Origin: Euonymus europaeus | Lineage: Eukaryota > Streptophyta > Magnoliopsida > Celastrales > Celastraceae | Assembly: GCA_963580455.1 (NCBI GenBank) | Contig: OY756967.1 | Coordinates: 19,266,022-19,330,021 of the forward strand | Direction of reading: 5' to 3' | Length of the DNA stretch: 64,000 bases | Part shown: piece after piece, positions 44,190-57,064 of the stretch | How the letters are laid out: the number at the start of each line of letters is the position of its first letter | Position numbering within the stretch: position 1 is the first letter of the stretch | The notes under the pieces: model-generated | Seen by the model: only the letters and a program-made list of their open reading frames with translations | The model's database searches: none | What the model was told of the DNA's origin: nothing | Program-made: the position numbers and the translations under genes

Positions 44190-44560
44190 TTAAGAATTTT
44201 AAGATTTAGAATTTTGAGTTTATGAGTTTCGGGTTTCGGGTTTTGAGGTTAAGATTTTTAGGATTTTAAGTTTTAGACGTTTAAGGTTTAGAATTTTAAG
44301 GGGTTTTAGGGTTTTAGATTTTAAGGGTTTAGGATTTTGGGTTTAAGATTTTAAGGTTTAGGATTTTAGAGTTTAGGGTTTTGGATTTGTAGGATTTTTA
44401 AGGTTTAGGATTTTAGGATTTTTTAGAGTTTAGGAGTTCAGAGTTTAGAGTTTAGGAGTTCGGGGTTTAGAATTTTAGAGTTTAGGATTTAAGGTTTAAG
44501 ATTGTTTTGGGTTTAGGATTTTTTGGTTTAAGGTTTAAAATTGGAATTTATGATTTAGGC
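44190..44560. repeat. Degenerate telomere-like TTTAGGG tract
   Basis: Many variants of 'tttagggtttt', 'ggtttaggattttag' and 'tttaggagttc' follow one another. It is oriented opposite to the tract at 4.6-4.9 kb and is too irregular to be a recent telomere insertion. Confidence 0.7.
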
Positions 44561-45255
44561 AAAGTTCCAACTTTGATTTTTTTGTATTTTTTATGGCCTA
44601 CAAAATTGTGTTTAATAAAATTTCTGAGATTCAAACTTTTTAGGCGTTAGATTGAGACTCTATTTTTTCGCACAGTAGTTGTGAATCATACACACATTTT
44701 TAACATTGGTTTATCTTGACTGCTTTATCTAAGCTAAAATTTAATTACATTAGTTGTTGTGGTTTTATGGTGATTAGTATGGTTATGTTTGGTAATGTAA
44801 AATGTATGTTTGTTGTTTTGAAAGTAATATTATAAATTCTATGTAGCATTTATGCACTAAATTGATTTGAAATAAATATTTCTACACTAAGTTTATCTAT
44901 ACTAATTTGATTTGCACTGATTTTTTTTTGCCAAAACTATATTTAGCAATTGATATTGTATAAAAGAGTTTATAGCAAATTAATTTGAAAGTGGTATAAG
45001 TACTTGAGCTAGCTGAAAGGAAAGGAAATGAAACGTTCGCGTCTAATTTTGATGAGATGAGATCTTATCCTAATTTTTGTTCTGCTAGGCTGATAAGAAG
45101 AACAAAAATGTTTTAGAACCCAATTTTTTTTAGTTCAAGTCAATCCAAGTCTACATGACATTCCTTGTTGGTGCGTCATGTTGGACTTTTTTAAATATCT
45201 GTTTTTATTTATCTTTTTCATAAACGAAATTGTAAAACGTTTTTAAATATCTGTT

Positions 45256-46018
45256 TTTATTTATCTCTCAAAATACATGTTATATTTTTTAAAAAATTAT
45301 ATATTCGAACTCAGCGCGTAAAAATCTTTCTAATAAGACTCACCGTCGATAGTTTTTATCACGTTTTTTCAATTACATTATTTTTAAAAATAATGTAATT
45401 CATATATATGATGTGTAAAGTGTTTATTCAAGCTAAAATTTTATTACATTATGATAGTAGAATATATATTCATTATTTTTTTGCCTTTTTACTGAAATTA
45501 CGTTGAGTATCTAAACCCGTTAGAGTATAATAGTTAAAACCCTAAAGTTTAGCACTTGAGATATTTAGGATTTTGTAGTGAATCCGTTGAGGTTCAGTGA
45601 ATCTGAGTATTTTAAGTTACAAAATGAAAATCCGATACACGAGCCCGTTAGGATTTAGCGGATCCTTTCCCCTTGTGATTTATAACACTTATTGTTTAGG
45701 TTACAGCATAAAAATCCGATACACGATCCAGTTAGGGTTTAGCGAATTCGTTCCTCTCAGGGTTTAACACTTATTATTTAGGTTACAGTATGAAAATCTG
45801 ATATACGACCTCATATCGGTACTCATAAATAAACACTAGAACCTACGTAACTCACATATTAGTACAAAAAAAAATGTAATTAAAAACAATGTAATTAAGA
45901 ATGAGTGATTAAAACCTATCGACGATAGATCTTGTTGGATAGATCTTTACTTACTGATTATGGATACGTAATTTTTTTTCGAAATCTAATATGTATTTTA
46001 AGAGATAAAGTTATGAGA
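45256..46018. mobile_element. MULE-like element A with about 110-bp terminal inverted repeats
   Basis: The left end (ttatctctcaaaatacatg ... ccgtcgatagtttttatcac) is repeated inverted at the right end (about 45905-46012). The inside carries two and a half units of about 83 bp containing 'gttagggtttagcgaattcg' and 'cacttattatttaggttac'. The same internal units and one end recur in reverse orientation at 58.3-59.0 kb. There is no coding capacity. Confidence 0.75.
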
Positions 46019-48404
46019 AGCATAGACAATAAAGAAAATGAAAATAGGGTCATAAGTTATGGTGTTTTGAGACTAAAACTATGCTTGACATGAGTGTTTG
46101 AAGGAATTGAGAGAGGTTCGTGAACCTTTTCAAAATACCTTAAAGTGTTTTCGGTCAAGTAAGCATTCGAATGAAATTGCTTGTTTATGAACCCTCTCTA
46201 ACATATCTCGCAAACAATGCCCAAAGTTTTTATAACCTTGAAAGGATAAAGTTGTGGTGGACATAACCCACCTATCAAATACTAACTTATACCATGGTTT
46301 TGAGCAACGTCATTATGCTACTTGTCAATTTCTATATAGTATTACGATGCGTCACATTTTTTATTAAAATATTCAATTATAATAAATTAAGCTAAAATTA
46401 GGATGAGATTAATTAAGTTTGGAATTTTTGAAAATAATTTTGTATTGATTTAGTGTTGTATCCTTTAGTTGGTGACACTATAAAATCTAAAATCGAAATA
46501 TTATAGGTTATCACTCTAAATTATAAATGAGTACAAATTTTTTATAATCAATATGAATTTTTAATGGAGAATTAGATTTAACTATAAGCATATGAACTTA
46601 GACATTTATCATTATAGGATCGACTTGGATTAGAGGTTTAAAAGATTAAATAGGATAATGATTATATATCTTGCGTGATTCTAAGATCGTGAGTCTTCGT
46701 CAGACCCGCATAGCACGTGAGTACAAAATCATATCAAATCCCGCATCCGAACCAGTAAAGATGCACTTTAGAGCAACTCTAATGGTCACCTCTCCAAATT
46801 TTTCATCGCGATCTCACTTCTATTACAGCAAAATACGACTTCCAATACAGTGAAATCAACAAAACACATATTTCAATACAATTTTTTTCAATTTTCATTC
46901 ATAAACACTCTAAATATCAAGTATCAACAGCATTTCTGTTATACTTTTCTACAATATTTTACTTTTCATATCATTTTATACTTCTTTTAATATAATTTTT
47001 TCAAATCATTCTCTCTACACACTCTAAAATTCTAACTTCATTCTAACTTCATTTTCAATAGCCCATGACTCTTCGTTCATCCACCAAGTAGAAACAGCTT
47101 CTCTCCTGTGAGTGGGGGACAACCAGATCAGAAACTCTATTATTACCCATCCAACGTACGATTGCCACATCGTCGGATAACCCCTCCAAACCATAAAAAA
47201 AAACACGGGCCCACACAAAACTCTTACCTGACACACGTTTGTACACACAATCATATAATATCCCTTGGTCCCAGCCGATCAATCAAGGCTTTAATTTAGC
47301 CGTTTATAAAAAGCAATGCCCAACACCAACACATGCACATTTCCCAGACACGTCTCAGTCTACGCTGCCATGTCGCTGCCTTTACTGGCTAAGCTGCGTT
47401 GTCCAGCTCCAATTTCAAGATTGTCAACCTGCCCTGTTGCGTACGTTTCCACGTGGTATGTACTATTCAAAAGCAGATTTTTTAGGTACGTTCTACAGAG
47501 ATTAGTACGTTCTACGATGTGGCCCATGTGGGACCACGTTGGACAGTGGGTGGATGAGTCTTTAAAGGAATCACGTGATGCAGGATGTGTTTCTGTTATT
47601 CGTGCCGTTGCTTTATTGATGGATGAATAATCACATGCGGGGGCATCCACTACATGTAGCTTACAAACATCACGATATATGTGGCGTGATGGGCGGTTGC
47701 CGAGGAGTCCCAGAAGTTAATAGCATAATGGACGGTTGATATCTATGTACTTTTAAAGGCAGGAAGTAGTTAACGGTGAAGATTATTATAAGGCAACTTA
47801 TATATTTAATCACGTCATAAAACACGTATCTTAAAATAATTAGATCAGTGGAACATAAATTATAAAATATTTTTTCATATTATTTTTAATAAAACACTTA
47901 TTATTTCATTTTTTCATCTATTTTCAATAAAATTAAACTAAAATTATATAAAATCTCATATTTTTTTTAAAAAATCAATCAACATATTCATTCATATAAA
48001 GAAAATTATATTCTAACATAATTACATATATAAAAATACACATTCTTATATATTATTTATTTCGTGACTGTCTGACCTACAAAAACTGTTTTAAAATTTA
48101 AAAGATTCATTGTTGTAATTGAATCTTGCGCACCAATCAAGATGGTCAAACAAACTTGAATTTCAAATTTTCACGGAATCTTTTTCTTTCTTTTTTTAGG
48201 GAATTATTCTGTGAACTTTAAATCTTGGCTTCTGACTCTGCCTATATTTTTAAGGGAACGATTATTATAGAGGGTAACCAAAAATTTTAATAGCATATAA
48301 GTTATAAAGTGTATTAATTATAAGTGTATAAGTTGTGCGGTATTTGATAGAACGTAAATTTATGATAGTGTATAAATTTTTAATTTATTATTGGAGATAT
48401 GTAT
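46019..48404. other. Spacer with a GC-richer island at 47.0-47.7 kb
   Basis: Most is AT-rich. Between about 47040 and 47720 the GC content rises, and an open frame of 104 codons (47316-47630) shows no recognisable motif. The island could be a decayed gene or promoter; several ACGT cores (acgtg, cacgtg-like) are present. Confidence 0.4.
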
Positions 48405-48545
48405 AGTAATTTACTAATGAAATAAAAACTATCGAATATGAGTTTTGTTGGAAAAAACTTTACGTATTGGGTTCGAATATATAAGTTTTTTTGAAATTTA
48501 ACATATTTTGAGAGATAATATGACAAATATGTGAGAGAAACATGA
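48405..48545. mobile_element. Solo terminal repeat of the MULE-A family
   Basis: Shares 'aaaaactatcgaatatgag', 'gggttcgaatatataag' and 'acatattttgagagataa' with the ends of the elements at 45.3 and 58.9 kb. No partner end was found nearby. Confidence 0.6.
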
Positions 48546-49111
48546 ATAATAGTGAAAATTGAGAGAACCTTTTAGTGTGCGTGTTGACATGAATAAGTAT
48601 TAGGTAGAGCGTATAAATTCATGAACGTATAAACCATTATCCGCTCTACCAATCGAGACGCAAATAAAAATGAACATTATTTGCAATCGAGTTGAGAGAG
48701 ATCAATGGGAGATTCCGAACTTACTTCAAAGAGACGGCAGAAGCAGCCTAGTGATTATTGCGGGGGAATTTTTTTTCATAAAGGCACGTCGTAATATCTC
48801 TGGTCCAAAATTTTGAAATTAAACGTTTGGAATTAGTCAAAACCAAACAACACCGATAGAAACTATGGTTTGACTACCTAATAAAAATGTTCTAGATATG
48901 TGTTGACTCACTAGGCATCGTTTTAATCAAGTATTCAATCTTCGTTCATATTTTGAGATCAGTTTTTTTTTTTCGAAAAATAATAAATGTGTAATATTCA
49001 GCTTAACACATTTAACAGATGAATTTTTTTGCCAGGAATAAAAATTAAATTTAATAAAAACATTTCATGATTCAATGACGATGAATTTAATTTTTTTCAA
49101 ACAAAATATCA

Positions 49112-49422
49112 TGGAGATAGTTCATTTGGTTACCTCTTTGGATGGAAAGTCTAAGAGTTTAAAAGTGTTTGATATTGGGAGTTCGAAATTCATCGAAGGA
49201 TTTCTTAGGGGTTCTCTATGGATGAATTGGTCTGCACTGATTTAGGGCACCGGTCCACGATCCACTTACGACAGTATAAATCCCGATAGCCTATTAGATT
49301 CTGGCCCAATAAAGACCTGTCAGGAAGCTCGGGAGGCTACTTCCTACCCCGGGTTTAAAACTGAGTCGACTGTCAAAAAGTGACATGTCTGCTTGAGGAA
49401 TTCCTGATTTAAAAAAAAAAAG
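49112..49422 (+). mobile_element. tRNA-derived SINE
   Basis: The head 'gatagttcatttggttacc' is A-box-like and 'gggagttcgaaattc' is B-box-like, about 60 bp apart, as in Pol III promoters. The body follows and ends in an A-rich tail (ttaaaaaaaaaaa). Target duplications were not resolved. Confidence 0.65.
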
Positions 49423-50540
49423 GGTTACTGGTCAAAATGCCTTCAAATAAATTTATATTTAGGGTTAAGATGGTCCAAATCCTGAATTTATCTGTTGTCT
49501 CATTCATCAATGGAATTTCTTTTTCCACACGATGACTAACTCAAATATTGATATTTTCCAACAGACAAGACTTTTCATATGGTCCATGTATGTATAGTAT
49601 ATACACATTTTGTGCACGTTATGTATGCTCGCTAGTGCTTGTCTTTCAAGTAGATTGGAATTGCACCACTTGCATCTAACTTGGAAAACAAGTTTAGAGA
49701 TAATGTGGTGGGCCAAATTATTCCTTGAAAAACATGCATTTTCATACCTATCTTCCCACCCTCACTTCTGCCTTTTTCCTAGAAAACCTCATATATACTT
49801 CTTTACTCTTCTTCAATGTCACAATTGTCAACTTGAACAAAAAAAAATTTAAAACATAAATGAGCAAGTTTTTCTTGTTGCAACTGTTTTTTTTTTCTTG
49901 CCCTAATTTCACATTTAAAAAGGACCCAGCTCTTATCAGGAAAGAATTGTATCAACTAAAAATATTCATCACCAGACAACTCAATCACTTCTGTAGCTTC
50001 ATTGTAGTCAATAATTGCATTGATCCGTGCCCACCAATTTTTTTTTAAAATTATATTTATATTTTGATCGATTTTTATGAATGCAACGATTTTTTTTTTA
50101 GGAAATAGAAATTATATTTAATATAAAAAGTACATGATTATTATGGATTGTTGAATATAAACAAGAGACATGAATTTCATACACTTTTAAAATTGTATTT
50201 AATTTTTGTTTCGAACAAAAAAATCAGTGAATTCATAAAATCAATCAAAATACATATATAATTTTTTCAAATTCAAAAGAACGTATTTGGAACACTAAAA
50301 ATAACCTCAAAAGTTAAAAAATCATTTTAAAATATCATTTGAAGATCTGGTAGAAGATTAAGGGTTCTACTAGCCTCCAGTCTGGCCAAAGTACTGCACA
50401 CCGTACAGTCCATTTTAATGCACGACATGTGGACGTTGACTCGGTCAACATTCACAAACGATTTTTTATTTTTTTAAAATTTTATTATGAAAAATATATG
50501 ACAAAAATGGGTATTAAAATTTAGCTTATTACTAATGAAA
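49423..50540. other. AT-rich spacer
   Basis: I see no gene. Short frames at 49507-50048 have no recognisable signature. Confidence 0.45.
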
Positions 50541-50804
50541 AAATTTAACATAATGATGGCAGCAATTTTATTATTATTTTTTGTCGACATAATTTTTTTA
50601 TTTTTTTACCAATGGATTATTGATGAAATTAATTTTGCCGATATATTATTGATGAATTTTTTTAATTATTTTTTGACGACGGATTACCGACGAAAGAAAT
50701 CCGTCAATAATTACTGACAAAATTTTTCACATTAGTGTTCAGATTACCTATGAGGGTTTTAACGACAAAAAAATTTGTCGATAATTTACAAATTTCTTGT
50801 AGTG
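50541..50804 (-). mobile_element. CACTA (En/Spm) terminus
   Basis: On the minus strand it begins CACTACAAGAAATTTG at 50804, the standard plant CACTA end. Subterminal repeats such as 'gacggatt', 'gtcggtaatccgtc' and 'ttgtcgataat' in both orientations follow. The other terminus is not in view, so this is a fragment or a much diverged element. Confidence 0.75.
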
Positions 50805-52939
50805 AGACAAATGACATTAAATTATTAGTTGCAACAAGATATACATTTATGCAATTTTTTTAATGATGAAAATTAAATCATTTAATCTAATGATAGAGAT
50901 GATGACAATTTTTGTACAGTTATTTGAGGGGACTGTTTTGTAGTTCATGCGAGAGATTAAAGCATTCCAATATATAGATAGACTCCCCACATATGAAGAT
51001 ATGGCACAAGTTGATTGGTTTCACTTGTCCCATTCTTTGCAGTATTCACAATCTAAGACTCTCCACATGTAAAGTATGAGACAAAATTCTTAATGTTTTC
51101 AAGTATTAAAATTATCCCGCTGTAAACATCTAGCACTCCAGAAATCATTTCAAGTATTTGAAACAAACTCGCATATTTTGGAACCCTAACACACACACAC
51201 ATATAATGATAGACACGATCCATTGGCGAAGAGGCGAGTATAAACCTAATGCTTATATAAGAAAGATAATGTTTGAAACCCTCTCATTTACCACCAATTA
51301 ATGTGGAATGTTGATAAGAAGTAAACCCTACATATATTTTACAATAAATAATTAAAGTACTTCATACATAAATTTGAGAATAAAATGGATTCGTAATTTA
51401 GACGGATTTCGCATTTTCTCATATAAGAAAAGGAAAAACAAGTGATGACCACCACTGCCACCACATGACATATCACATGTATAGAGTGACAAAACTTGGA
51501 CAGCTTAATCATCGCCCTTGTTAGGCATACAAACAAAGCAATTAGGTGTGCCGTACCTTCAATTTTGTCGGTGCAATGACTTATTGTCTCACTATATGCT
51601 TTATTTTGGTTTTCCTTTTAAATTTGGATTACTTACTTAATTAAGGCATATATTGTGTCTTAGGGTACCTTCGAAGTTCATGTGATGTTTATGTTGCCGT
51701 GTATTTATTGGTATCTATTTAACAATTCAAAAGAGAAGAATCCAATTCGGATTTTTTTGTCGAATTAATTCATAGTTTGATCATTGATATCATAATTAAT
51801 CCTTTGTTTAGTAGCAACGAAGACAAATGGTCAAAGAAATAATCATAGATATGGCATCGATGACTCCATGGATGCCTTGTTGGCCGTCGTGATTGGTGAA
51901 AAAAATGAAGATTATAATTAATTGGGTGGTCAATTTGTCTCTCGAGCACTATGAAGTTTTCTTGGCCTTACTATTAATTAATTTTTTTAATTTGATTCTC
52001 AAAACAATATCATAGCCTGCCATTATATACTAATTATTATTGCTTCTATGTTAAGGATTCAATCCAATCAAATCTTCAATTTTTTAATATTATTATTCTG
52101 TTTGAAAAATTGTTTATTGCTTCAAATAATTAATTATTGTTCCAACTTTGATTAGTTTGTCGAAGAAGTGGGCATCGTTGAAAATCATTAAATTATTTTA
52201 TTTTGTAGGAGCTGAACCTCAGGAGGACCACAAACAATCTTGATGGGCCGCCAGTATACTCGGTCAATCCCAATTACTTTCAGTCACAGTACTGGGCCAA
52301 TTACTGGGTCATCAAGGCCCAAACTATGATCCATCAATATTTTCTTGTTTCTTTTTTTCTTTTTTTTCTCCGCTGGATAGACTCTAGCATCCAATTTATT
52401 TGAGTTTAGTAATCCTGGAGTAAAATTTCCTCTTTTTTTTTTTTTTTGTAATGGGTTGGTGAATTTAATCATTTACATTTTCTAGCAAATGTGAATCTAA
52501 ACTTGTAGAAAACGCATGGCATTATCTCATTAAATCGTATTTGAGCATGACTGATTGAACTGATTTGTATTGTTTTGAATTGATTGTAATTTCTTAATTA
52601 CGTGTACAATTTTGTCTCCATTGACTTTGTGAGCACTGATGACATTAACCTCAGAGGGTTAAACTGAGAACACTGATAACCCGTAACTTAGGAGGTTAAC
52701 TGAGGACATTCATGACTTGTATCTAAGTGGGCTAAACTGAGGATACTAATGCTGATGTTATTGTGCGACTGTGATAGGAATTGTAGCAAAGCCATAGAGA
52801 AATATGTTTTATTTCAAACGGAGAGGTTTGAGTATGGGTGCATGGAAAGAGACATTGAAACCACATCCATTATGATTATGTCGAGAACTCAGTCATTTTT
52901 AAATTATTACAGATTGAAGACCTTCCTCAAGATCATAAG
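50805..52939. other. AT-rich spacer
   Basis: No gene recognised. A perfect T run lies at about 52434-52447. The stretch 52205-52320 is GC-richer but its frames carry stops. Confidence 0.45.
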
Positions 52940-53690
52940 ATAAGTCTTCATTGATGGACTTAGCAATAGAGGCTATAAACCATGAGCAAGCACATTAATG
53001 TCTGCTACCCTGCACGGGTGGGTAGACTCACCATTCTTGAGGATCTCCGAAATAACTTGGGAAGAATCGCTCTCCACTATAATAGCTGAGATGCCTATGG
53101 ACCGCAAACTAGAGCCCACGGAGGATGGCTGGCGCCTCTGCATGAAACAATCCAAGACCCAAACGTCTCCGGGAAAGGCACGAACCCAACACCCCGCCAT
53201 GGTCATCCCTCAAAACCACACCAAGACCAACACACTGTCTGCACTGACAGCAGCGTCACAGTTCATCGTCACTATGCCCGCACAAGGTGGAGACCATTGT
53301 GGATTTATCGTGGTTCGAGAAGGTTGAGCTATAGCCAAGCTTTGAAAATCGAGAAGTGTAGACTCAGCAAGCTTAGATAAAACCTCTGGGGCGAAGAAAA
53401 TCTGTTCCCAAACTGCCTTGTTCAGATTAAACCATAGGAACCGGCAAACCACTCCTATTCTAGCAATATTGTTTGAGTCAAAATACCGCACAACATTCAT
53501 AATGGAATATGAAAAATTGGCCTTCCTACTCGCTTGAATCCGCGAGTCAAGCCCCAGAAAAGTCCAACACCGACGCGCCATAGAGCAATCAAAGACAATA
53601 TGGGGAACTGACTCTGGGTGTTGGGCCACAAACAGAGCACTCGCCCTCAATCGGGACACTTCTCCGCTGCAAATTGATGCGAGTGGGAAG
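52940..53690 (-). mobile_element. LINE 3' fragment: zinc-binding RT tail and RNase H
   Basis: On the minus strand PHIVFDCSMARRCWTFLGL is the zf-RVT type tail of plant LINE reverse transcriptases, followed by PQWSPPCAGIVTMNCDAAV and a frame break, then SSLRSIGISAIIVESDSSQV, both RNase H (RVT_3) signatures. It is degenerate and has no poly(A) in view. Confidence 0.8.
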
Positions 53691-53699
53691 GCTCTCTCT

Positions 53700-54390
53700 A
53701 AATGCTCGCCAGAGGAACATTTGAACTTGACTGGGGACTTTTAATTAAAGCCGTGATGCAGTCCATTCCAACTCATATTATTTCCGTATACCAAAGATGG
53801 TGTGTGAAGAATTTAACAAAATCATAAGGCGATTTTGGTGGGGTAACTCTTAGTCTAGGTCCATTCATTGGGTTAGCTGGAAAGATATGTGCGCGGCAAA
53901 GAAGGCTGACGGTCTTGGGTTTAGGGACCTAGATTCTTTAAATCTTGCTGTTCCGGAAAACAGTGATGGAGATTGATTAATGATGTGGTATCTCTGGCAG
54001 TGCGAGTTTTAAAAGGCAAATACTTCCCCAATGGAAGCTTTCTAACAACCAATGCATGGGAAGGAGGTATTGAAAGAGGGTTTGAAATGGCTTGTTAGAT
54101 ATAAAAATATGGGATGATCGATGGTTACCAACTGTTAATGGTGGTAAAGTGTTGTCCAACACCCGCGTCTTGGGTCCTTTGTCAACTGTTAGCGAGCTGA
54201 TGCTTGGTGAGTCGAGAGGCTGGAATATTAATCTAATCTTGTTAATTTCATCTTTCATCCAAGGGAGGCTGAAGACATTCTGAAAATTCCTCTTTCCAGG
54301 ATGCATCAATTGGATAAAGTTTTCTAGGCTCCTTCATTATATCGGGCAAGTTTTCCGTCCGTAGTGCGTAACATCCAGCCCATTCTACGG
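53700..54390 (+). mobile_element. LINE reverse-transcriptase C-terminal fragment, opposite strand
   Basis: Plus-strand pieces in two frames read RSIHWVSWKDMCAAKKADG, LGFRDLDSFNLAV, KGKYFPNGSFL and 'DIKIWDDRWLPTVNGGKVL', the region after the RT fingers in plant LINEs. Stops and frameshifts abound. It abuts the minus-strand LINE tail at about 53.7 kb. Confidence 0.8.
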
Positions 54391-54528
54391 TTGCAAATGT
54401 CAAAGTTTAATTAATAAAGTTGAATCAGCTTGATATGAAAGAGAACATTGTATTAAATGTATTGCGAGTAATTGACTTAAGATTAAGGGGATACTTTTAG
54501 CCTTGTGTTCTCGTGGGATTATCAATGG

Positions 54529-55540
54529 CACTACCAGAATAGTAGCATGTTTCAACGGTCATGGCCGTGGAAAATAAAGATAAATAACCGTTAAAGAAAG
54601 TTTTCCAACGGTTTTGTGCTAGTCGATAAGCATTGATAAATGTCACGCAGGTAAAATTTCAATGGTTAGCGACCATTGAAAAATAATCTCTCTATATGCA
54701 TCCTGAATAAAGCCAACAAAGCACGGGAAAAAAGTTGTCATAATAAAAAAGAAAAGCTAGTAAAACGCCCAAATTAGAGATAATTGGAAGTTATTAACAA
54801 ACGAGAAGATATACAAAGTTAAGAGAACATTCTTGTGAACACAAAACCCATAAACAAACATCTACAACTACAAGAACGAATAACAAACACCACATTAATT
54901 ACCTACAGAGATAGTTCCACATCCATAAGAAACTAAAGGCTCTAATGAGAGTACTGAACTTGAAATCGAGTACCAACAGGCGAAACTTCGCCACCTATTT
55001 GGTTTAATCTCCGTTCCCTCCACAAATGTCACCAAATCAGAACTTCTAGCCTTGGCTCGGTCCTAGGAAACCAAATCACATTCTTGAGGTTTTCCTTTCT
55101 CTCACAAGATCGCAAATGAGAGAAGCGGGCAATAATCATCAACTTGTTTGGGTTTTTTTTCCCTAGCAATTGATGAAATTGGAGGCAGTGCGGCACTTTC
55201 AGGAAGACTGGAAGAGAAGTGGGCAATAATCAATTTGTTTAGATTTTTTAATAAATTAAATTAAATTTTGAGGGTTAAAGATATTAAAAAATATAGGTAC
55301 ATGTGATATGCACATCACATGACAAATATGACCTTTTTCGACGCACTTTCGAAATCTGGTCTTAATTTTTAGTGCCAAAGGTTTGTGCACGAGCAAGAAG
55401 GGTATATTTATTTAATGATAAATTATCAAGTTAAATTATTTTCAACGGCTTCTTATGGCCATAGAAAATGATATCATTTTTCAACGCATATGTTTGACCG
55501 TTGAAATTAATGCATTGAAAAATATCTAAATGTGAGAAGG
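54529..55540 (+). mobile_element. CACTA-like element, left end and subterminal repeats
   Basis: It begins CACTACCAGAATAGTAG, followed by repeats of 'ttcaacggtcatgg', 'aaccgtt' and 'ccattgaaaaa'. The same motifs return at 55440-55525 (ttttcaacggcttc, 'accgttgaaa'), as expected near the far end, but no clean right CACTA terminus is seen. A 36-bp direct repeat 'gaag(c/t)gggcaataatca' lies at 55114 and 55212. Confidence 0.6.
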
Positions 55541-56420
55541 AAAGTAGGCTTCAAAGTGGGATGCTTGAACATGGATTAACATAGCAAAGGTGGTGTTAGA
55601 GAGTTAGTCAAACAAGCGATTATGGAAGCACTGATCAAGTGAGAAGCGGAAGTAACTCAACTTGAATGGCACAATGACAATTCAAGAAAAACATGTAAAA
55701 CACAGTCTCAAACAAAACAATAACCGTATTATTTAGAACAATAGTCAAAAGTGACTTCAACATATATATGAAATGATATTTATACTACATATCAAACCCT
55801 AATCGTAATAAAACATGAAAATTAGAACAAATTAGGAAACGAGTAAATTAACATCCAAAAAAATAGTAAATCCGCGTAGACAACTAAAATAAAGGAAACA
55901 AAGGAATTAAAATCCAAGATGAGCCGGTATGAGGGCAAAGTCTAGTTAAATTCAAAGTGCACGAAATTCTCATTTCGAAAATATTTTATGAGTCTCGTAA
56001 CTCCAATCTATCCGAAAGGTATGGGTTCTCAATCTATCTGAAAGTCAACTGCATCATCAATCAAGTGACCACAGGAATTAAAATGATAGTTTTTTCTAAT
56101 TCCATAGAATTGGCCCCTCGAGCACAATCTAAAGTGCTCGGGCAATCACGAATGACATGCATATCGTTTATAGACCAGAGAATAGGCTGATTGAGAACAC
56201 GCACCTATTGATAGATTTCTTCCAACAACGTCGTGTACTATACATGGATGTTGATTGGTCAACAATCTTTAAAATAAAATAAAAAAAAGAACAGAAAAAT
56301 AGAAGAGGAGAAAATCATCCGTGAATTATTGGAGGCCATTGTAAGAGAGTGTGTGTGTGTGATCGAGTCATAACTCATACATATTACATACAGACGATGG
56401 AATAGAAAATATTTAATTAA
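55541..56420. other. Spacer downstream of the NIMIN-like gene
   Basis: No gene recognised. The 100 bp below 56421 are the likely NIMIN 3' UTR, with a (TG)n run near 56350. Confidence 0.45.
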
Positions 56421-56729
56421 CTAAAAAGTTTCCTTGGACGGAGGATCCGAATTCAGATCCAAACTACGCTCTCTCTTTTCTCCCTTAGAACCGCCGTCGA
56501 CTCCCTCGAAATCTTCTCTCCTAAAAGACGGTCTCCATCTTTTCTCCTTCGAGTCACGGCCTCCCTTGCCTTCACCCTTATCGAAATACTCGACCGCAAC
56601 TCGTATCCTCCTGAGTATCGCAAAAAACTCCTCCACCTCCTCCTCCTTCACCGTCTGATCTCCGTCGGTCTTGACTCTCTTAACACCCAATCTGGCGTCA
56701 TCTCCACGTTTTTTCTTGGGTTGCTCCAT
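56421..56729 (-). CDS. NIMIN2: NIMIN-2-like NPR1-interacting protein
   Basis: 102 aa, intronless, as for plant NIMIN genes. NIMIN proteins bind NPR1, the salicylate co-activator, in the nucleus and dampen pathogenesis-related gene expression. Three features are visible: a basic N-terminus (QPKKKRGDDARLGVKRVK) that can act as a nuclear signal; the NPR1-binding helix EEVEEFFAILRRIRVAVEYF (about residues 30-49) followed by RWRPSFRREDFEG (64-76); and an EAR repression motif LDLNS (90-94) near the C-terminus. The fit is best to NIMIN-2. The ATG at 56729 is the only sensible start, as the basic block begins right after it. TGACG-type sites lie upstream. Confidence 0.9.
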   Translation of the reverse strand: MEQPKKKRGDDARLGVKRVKTDGDQTVKEEEVEEFFAILRRIRVAVEYFDKGEGKGGRDSKEKRWRPSFRREDFEGVDGGSKGEKRERSLDLNSDPPSKETF

Positions 56730-56784
56730 GTCTTTCTTTCTTCACGTCGAGTAGAGAGAAAGCCACATGCCGCCATCTTTTCTG

Positions 56785-56890
56785 AAAGGAATATATATTA
56801 TTTTAAAAGTAAGATGGACGGCAGAGATTGAGTGATGACATCGTTGTGATGTGAGGGTGTTGCGTAACGAGAATCCAAATTAATGACGTG
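56785..56890 (-). promoter_or_regulatory. NIMIN promoter: TATA-like box and TGACG motif
   Basis: On the minus strand, an AATATATATT box lies at about 56791-56800, some 60-70 bp before the ATG. A TGACG core (56884-56888) and a 'gatgacatc' half-site (about 56835-56843) lie further upstream. TGACG is the core of as-1 elements bound by TGA factors, NPR1's partners, which fits salicylate control; this is inference from motif and family. Confidence 0.5.
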
Positions 56891-56953
56891 TGAAGTTGAA
56901 AGTTGAACCACCACTTCCACGAGGATGTTTCTTGGTGGACACTTTGATATATA

Positions 56954-57064
56954 GGTCCGTTTGGATTATAGTATGGTTCATAGAGTATAAACTCTCGTAA
57001 AAGTTGAGAGTGTCTGAGATGAGAGTATTGATAACGGAAACTTATACTCTGAAATAAACGGAGG
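56954..57064. mobile_element. Foldback MITE copy 2
   Basis: Starts ggtccgtttggattatag and ends gaaataaacgg, with the family core 'gagagtgtctgag' between. It lies about 225 bp upstream of the NIMIN start. Confidence 0.85.

Noticed and set aside
47316..47630. Plus-strand frame of 104 codons in a GC-richer island
   Set aside because: No recognisable motif, and overlapping frames on the other strand are about as long.
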